From Bacillota bacterium (GTDB lineage Bacteria > Bacillota > Clostridia > DSM-8532): a stretch of DNA of 64,000 nucleotides. This document shows positions 62,609 through 64,000 of this stretch, one piece after another; the first letter of the stretch is position 1, and every line of letters begins with the position of its first letter. The notes beneath the pieces were generated by a model. That model ran no database searches. It saw only the letters and a program-made list of their open reading frames with translations, and had not been told where the DNA came from. The DNA is taken from assembly GCA_023411795.1 (NCBI GenBank), contig JAEYOK010000014.1, positions 1-64,000 on the forward strand. Reading direction: 5' to 3'. The position numbers were made by a program, and so were the translations under genes.

Positions 62609-63931
62609 TTAATCTAGTAAAGCCTGGGCTGCGGTTTTAAAGTCTGCTATAGCCTTATCTACATCCTTGCCGCCTACTGTTATTGATTGAGCCAGTGTAC
62701 ACAGCTCAAGGTTTATGTCACTTAAAGCCGGAACGAATGCGGAAGGCATTGTTTTACCAAGTGAATCTTTTGCACCTTTCAATATTTCACTTTCAGCTAC
62801 TACTTTCAGATCCTTCATTGACTGTCTGGCAGGATATGCCGGGGTAATAGCCAAGAAGTCATTTAGTACTTCAGGTGAAACCAGATATTCCACGAGGAGA
62901 CTAAGAGCCTGTTTCTGAGCTTCGCCGTTATCCATTAATACTAGAGTTGCCGCTTGAAGAATACTTTCTCCTGTGCCTTTGCCGCCGGACAAAGGTGCAG
63001 CTGATGCAGTATAGTTCTTTATTTCAGGATTTATGGTAGATGCCCCGTTATATCCCCAGGACTGATCATAATACATAGCTAACTGTCCGAGAGCAAATAG
63101 GTTTCTCAAATCTTTAAGCTTTGCATTCTGAGGGTTATAGCCCTTTTCATCCAATAATTTCACCATTTCAAAAGCTTGCTTAAATGCTTCAGAATCAGCA
63201 TCAAGTTTTCCATCTAGGGTTAGCACTTTTCCGCCGAAGTTATAAACCATAGCTGTCAATGAAGAACCTGAAATCGGTACCGACGCTGTTGTTTGACCAA
63301 ATGCATAGACTTTGTTTCCATCAGGTGTCTTAAGTTTTGATAATTTTTCAGCCATAACAAGCATCTCATCATATGTTTTAGGAGGTTTCTCAGGATCTAA
63401 ACCTGCTTGAGTAAACAAATTCTTATTGTAGTATAAAACATAAGGTGAAACATACATAGGAAGTGCATATGTCTTTCCGTTTATGCTGCAAGCTTCTAGC
63501 ATTGCAGGATAGAAGTCGTCTAAAAACGCCTTGGATAGAATGGTGTCTACCGGAACAGCAAGACCTGCATCTTCAAAGGTAGGTGTCCAACCAATTTCAC
63601 CAAAAAGAATATCGACCTTATCTCCGCCACCTGCCATATTAATGACTTGATTTACAATTTCGCCGTACGGAGCAGTAACCCACTCAATTGTGATATTGTC
63701 ATATTTAGCTTCGAAACCTGTTTTTACGCCGTTCCAGAAGTTTTCATAACCAGCTTCGAGAATTGCATAGTTTGCGAACTTAATGGTAACAGGTTCTGTT
63801 GGAACAGTACCTTGTGTAGTTTCTCCCGGTGTAGGAGAAGGAGTGTTTGTGTTGTTTGGTGTTGGTTTACCGCATGCTGCCAAAGTGAATACCATAACGA
63901 CAGTCAATAGTAAAGCAATTAGTCTTTTCAT
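62609..63931 (-). CDS. Sugar-binding lipoprotein of an ABC importer
   Basis: A 440-residue extracellular solute-binding protein (family 1, MalE-like). The lipobox is TLAACGK and a Pro/Thr/Asn-rich spacer follows. The two-lobe binding fold is recognisable in WTPTFEDAGLAVPVDTIL, YALPMYVSPYVLYYNK and LAMYYDQSWGYNG. ATG 63931 has GGGGATA upstream. The class binds mono- to oligosaccharides. It is first in the importer-aldolase-isomerase-TauE-SIS gene row, and its promoter is probably between 63932 and 64000 or beyond. Confidence 0.92.
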   Translation of the reverse strand: MKRLIALLLTVVMVFTLAACGKPTPNNTNTPSPTPGETTQGTVPTEPVTIKFANYAILEAGYENFWNGVKTGFEAKYDNITIEWVTAPYGEIVNQVINMAGGGDKVDILFGEIGWTPTFEDAGLAVPVDTILSKAFLDDFYPAMLEACSINGKTYALPMYVSPYVLYYNKNLFTQAGLDPEKPPKTYDEMLVMAEKLSKLKTPDGNKVYAFGQTTASVPISGSSLTAMVYNFGGKVLTLDGKLDADSEAFKQAFEMVKLLDEKGYNPQNAKLKDLRNLFALGQLAMYYDQSWGYNGASTINPEIKNYTASAAPLSGGKGTGESILQAATLVLMDNGEAQKQALSLLVEYLVSPEVLNDFLAITPAYPARQSMKDLKVVAESEILKGAKDSLGKTMPSAFVPALSDINLELCTLAQSITVGGKDVDKAIADFKTAAQALLD

Positions 63932-64000
63932 GATATTTATCCCCCTGTTTATAAATTTGCATCTTATATGATGCATGGAATCGAAGTTTTTATTGCCAAG

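Overview
The window looks like part of the chromosome of a low-GC Gram-positive anaerobe of the class Clostridia. The evidence is the Firmicutes-type rimP-nusA-ylxR-ylxQ-infB operon, a T-box in front of pheST, RNase J, an RNase P RNA gene, a MurT/GatD pair for lipid II amidation, AGGAGG-type ribosome binding sites and several TTG or GTG starts. I cannot name the genus. No CRISPR array, tRNA, rRNA, transposase or phage gene was seen.

Positions 1-32,300 are mostly housekeeping. On the minus strand lies rimP-nusA-rnpM-ylxQ-infB (infB runs off the left edge), facing tmcAL on the plus strand. Next come a small helical repeat protein and an ECF sigma factor with its membrane anti-sigma and a second, shortened copy of that anti-sigma (5.5-8.7 kb). 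pheST with a tRNA-Phe T-box, an esterase, rnpB, a ComEA-like protein and a D,D-carboxypeptidase follow. After these are a palindromic, probably RNA-structured intergenic element (about 16.1-16.3 kb), a three-gene ABC importer of the TrpXYZ type, RNase J, the CCA-adding enzyme, a lactate dehydrogenase-like gene with a probable Rex site, a LacI regulator, class II aldolase, coaE, polA and murT-gatD.

Positions 32,300-64,000 form an accessory carbohydrate island. A seven-gene minus-strand operon (manA-like, sulfatase, PFK-like, TIM-like, LarA-like, class II aldolase, aldose epimerase) diverges from a LacI regulator and a NagB-like gene. A perfect 14-bp palindrome lies between them. Next to these are a Pgi, a split two-component system (response regulator at 44 kb, 7TM histidine kinase at 51 kb) flanking a SsuABC/TauABC-type importer, a DUF3604 metallohydrolase-like protein and two more sulfatases. 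The last block holds a ChrA-family carrier, NagA, a SIS-domain sugar-phosphate isomerase, a TauE/SafE carrier, a fucose/arabinose-isomerase-like protein, another class II aldolase and a three-gene sugar ABC importer.

My reading of the island is an inference. It appears to take up sulfated (amino)sugars intact, because none of the three sulfatases has a signal peptide. Sulfate would be removed in the cytoplasm, the sugar phosphates would pass through a private set of glycolysis-like isomerases, kinase, aldolase and triose isomerase, and sulfur oxyanions would be disposed of through ChrA and/or TauE. A sulfosugar (C-S bond) substrate for the right-hand part is an alternative that sequence alone cannot exclude.
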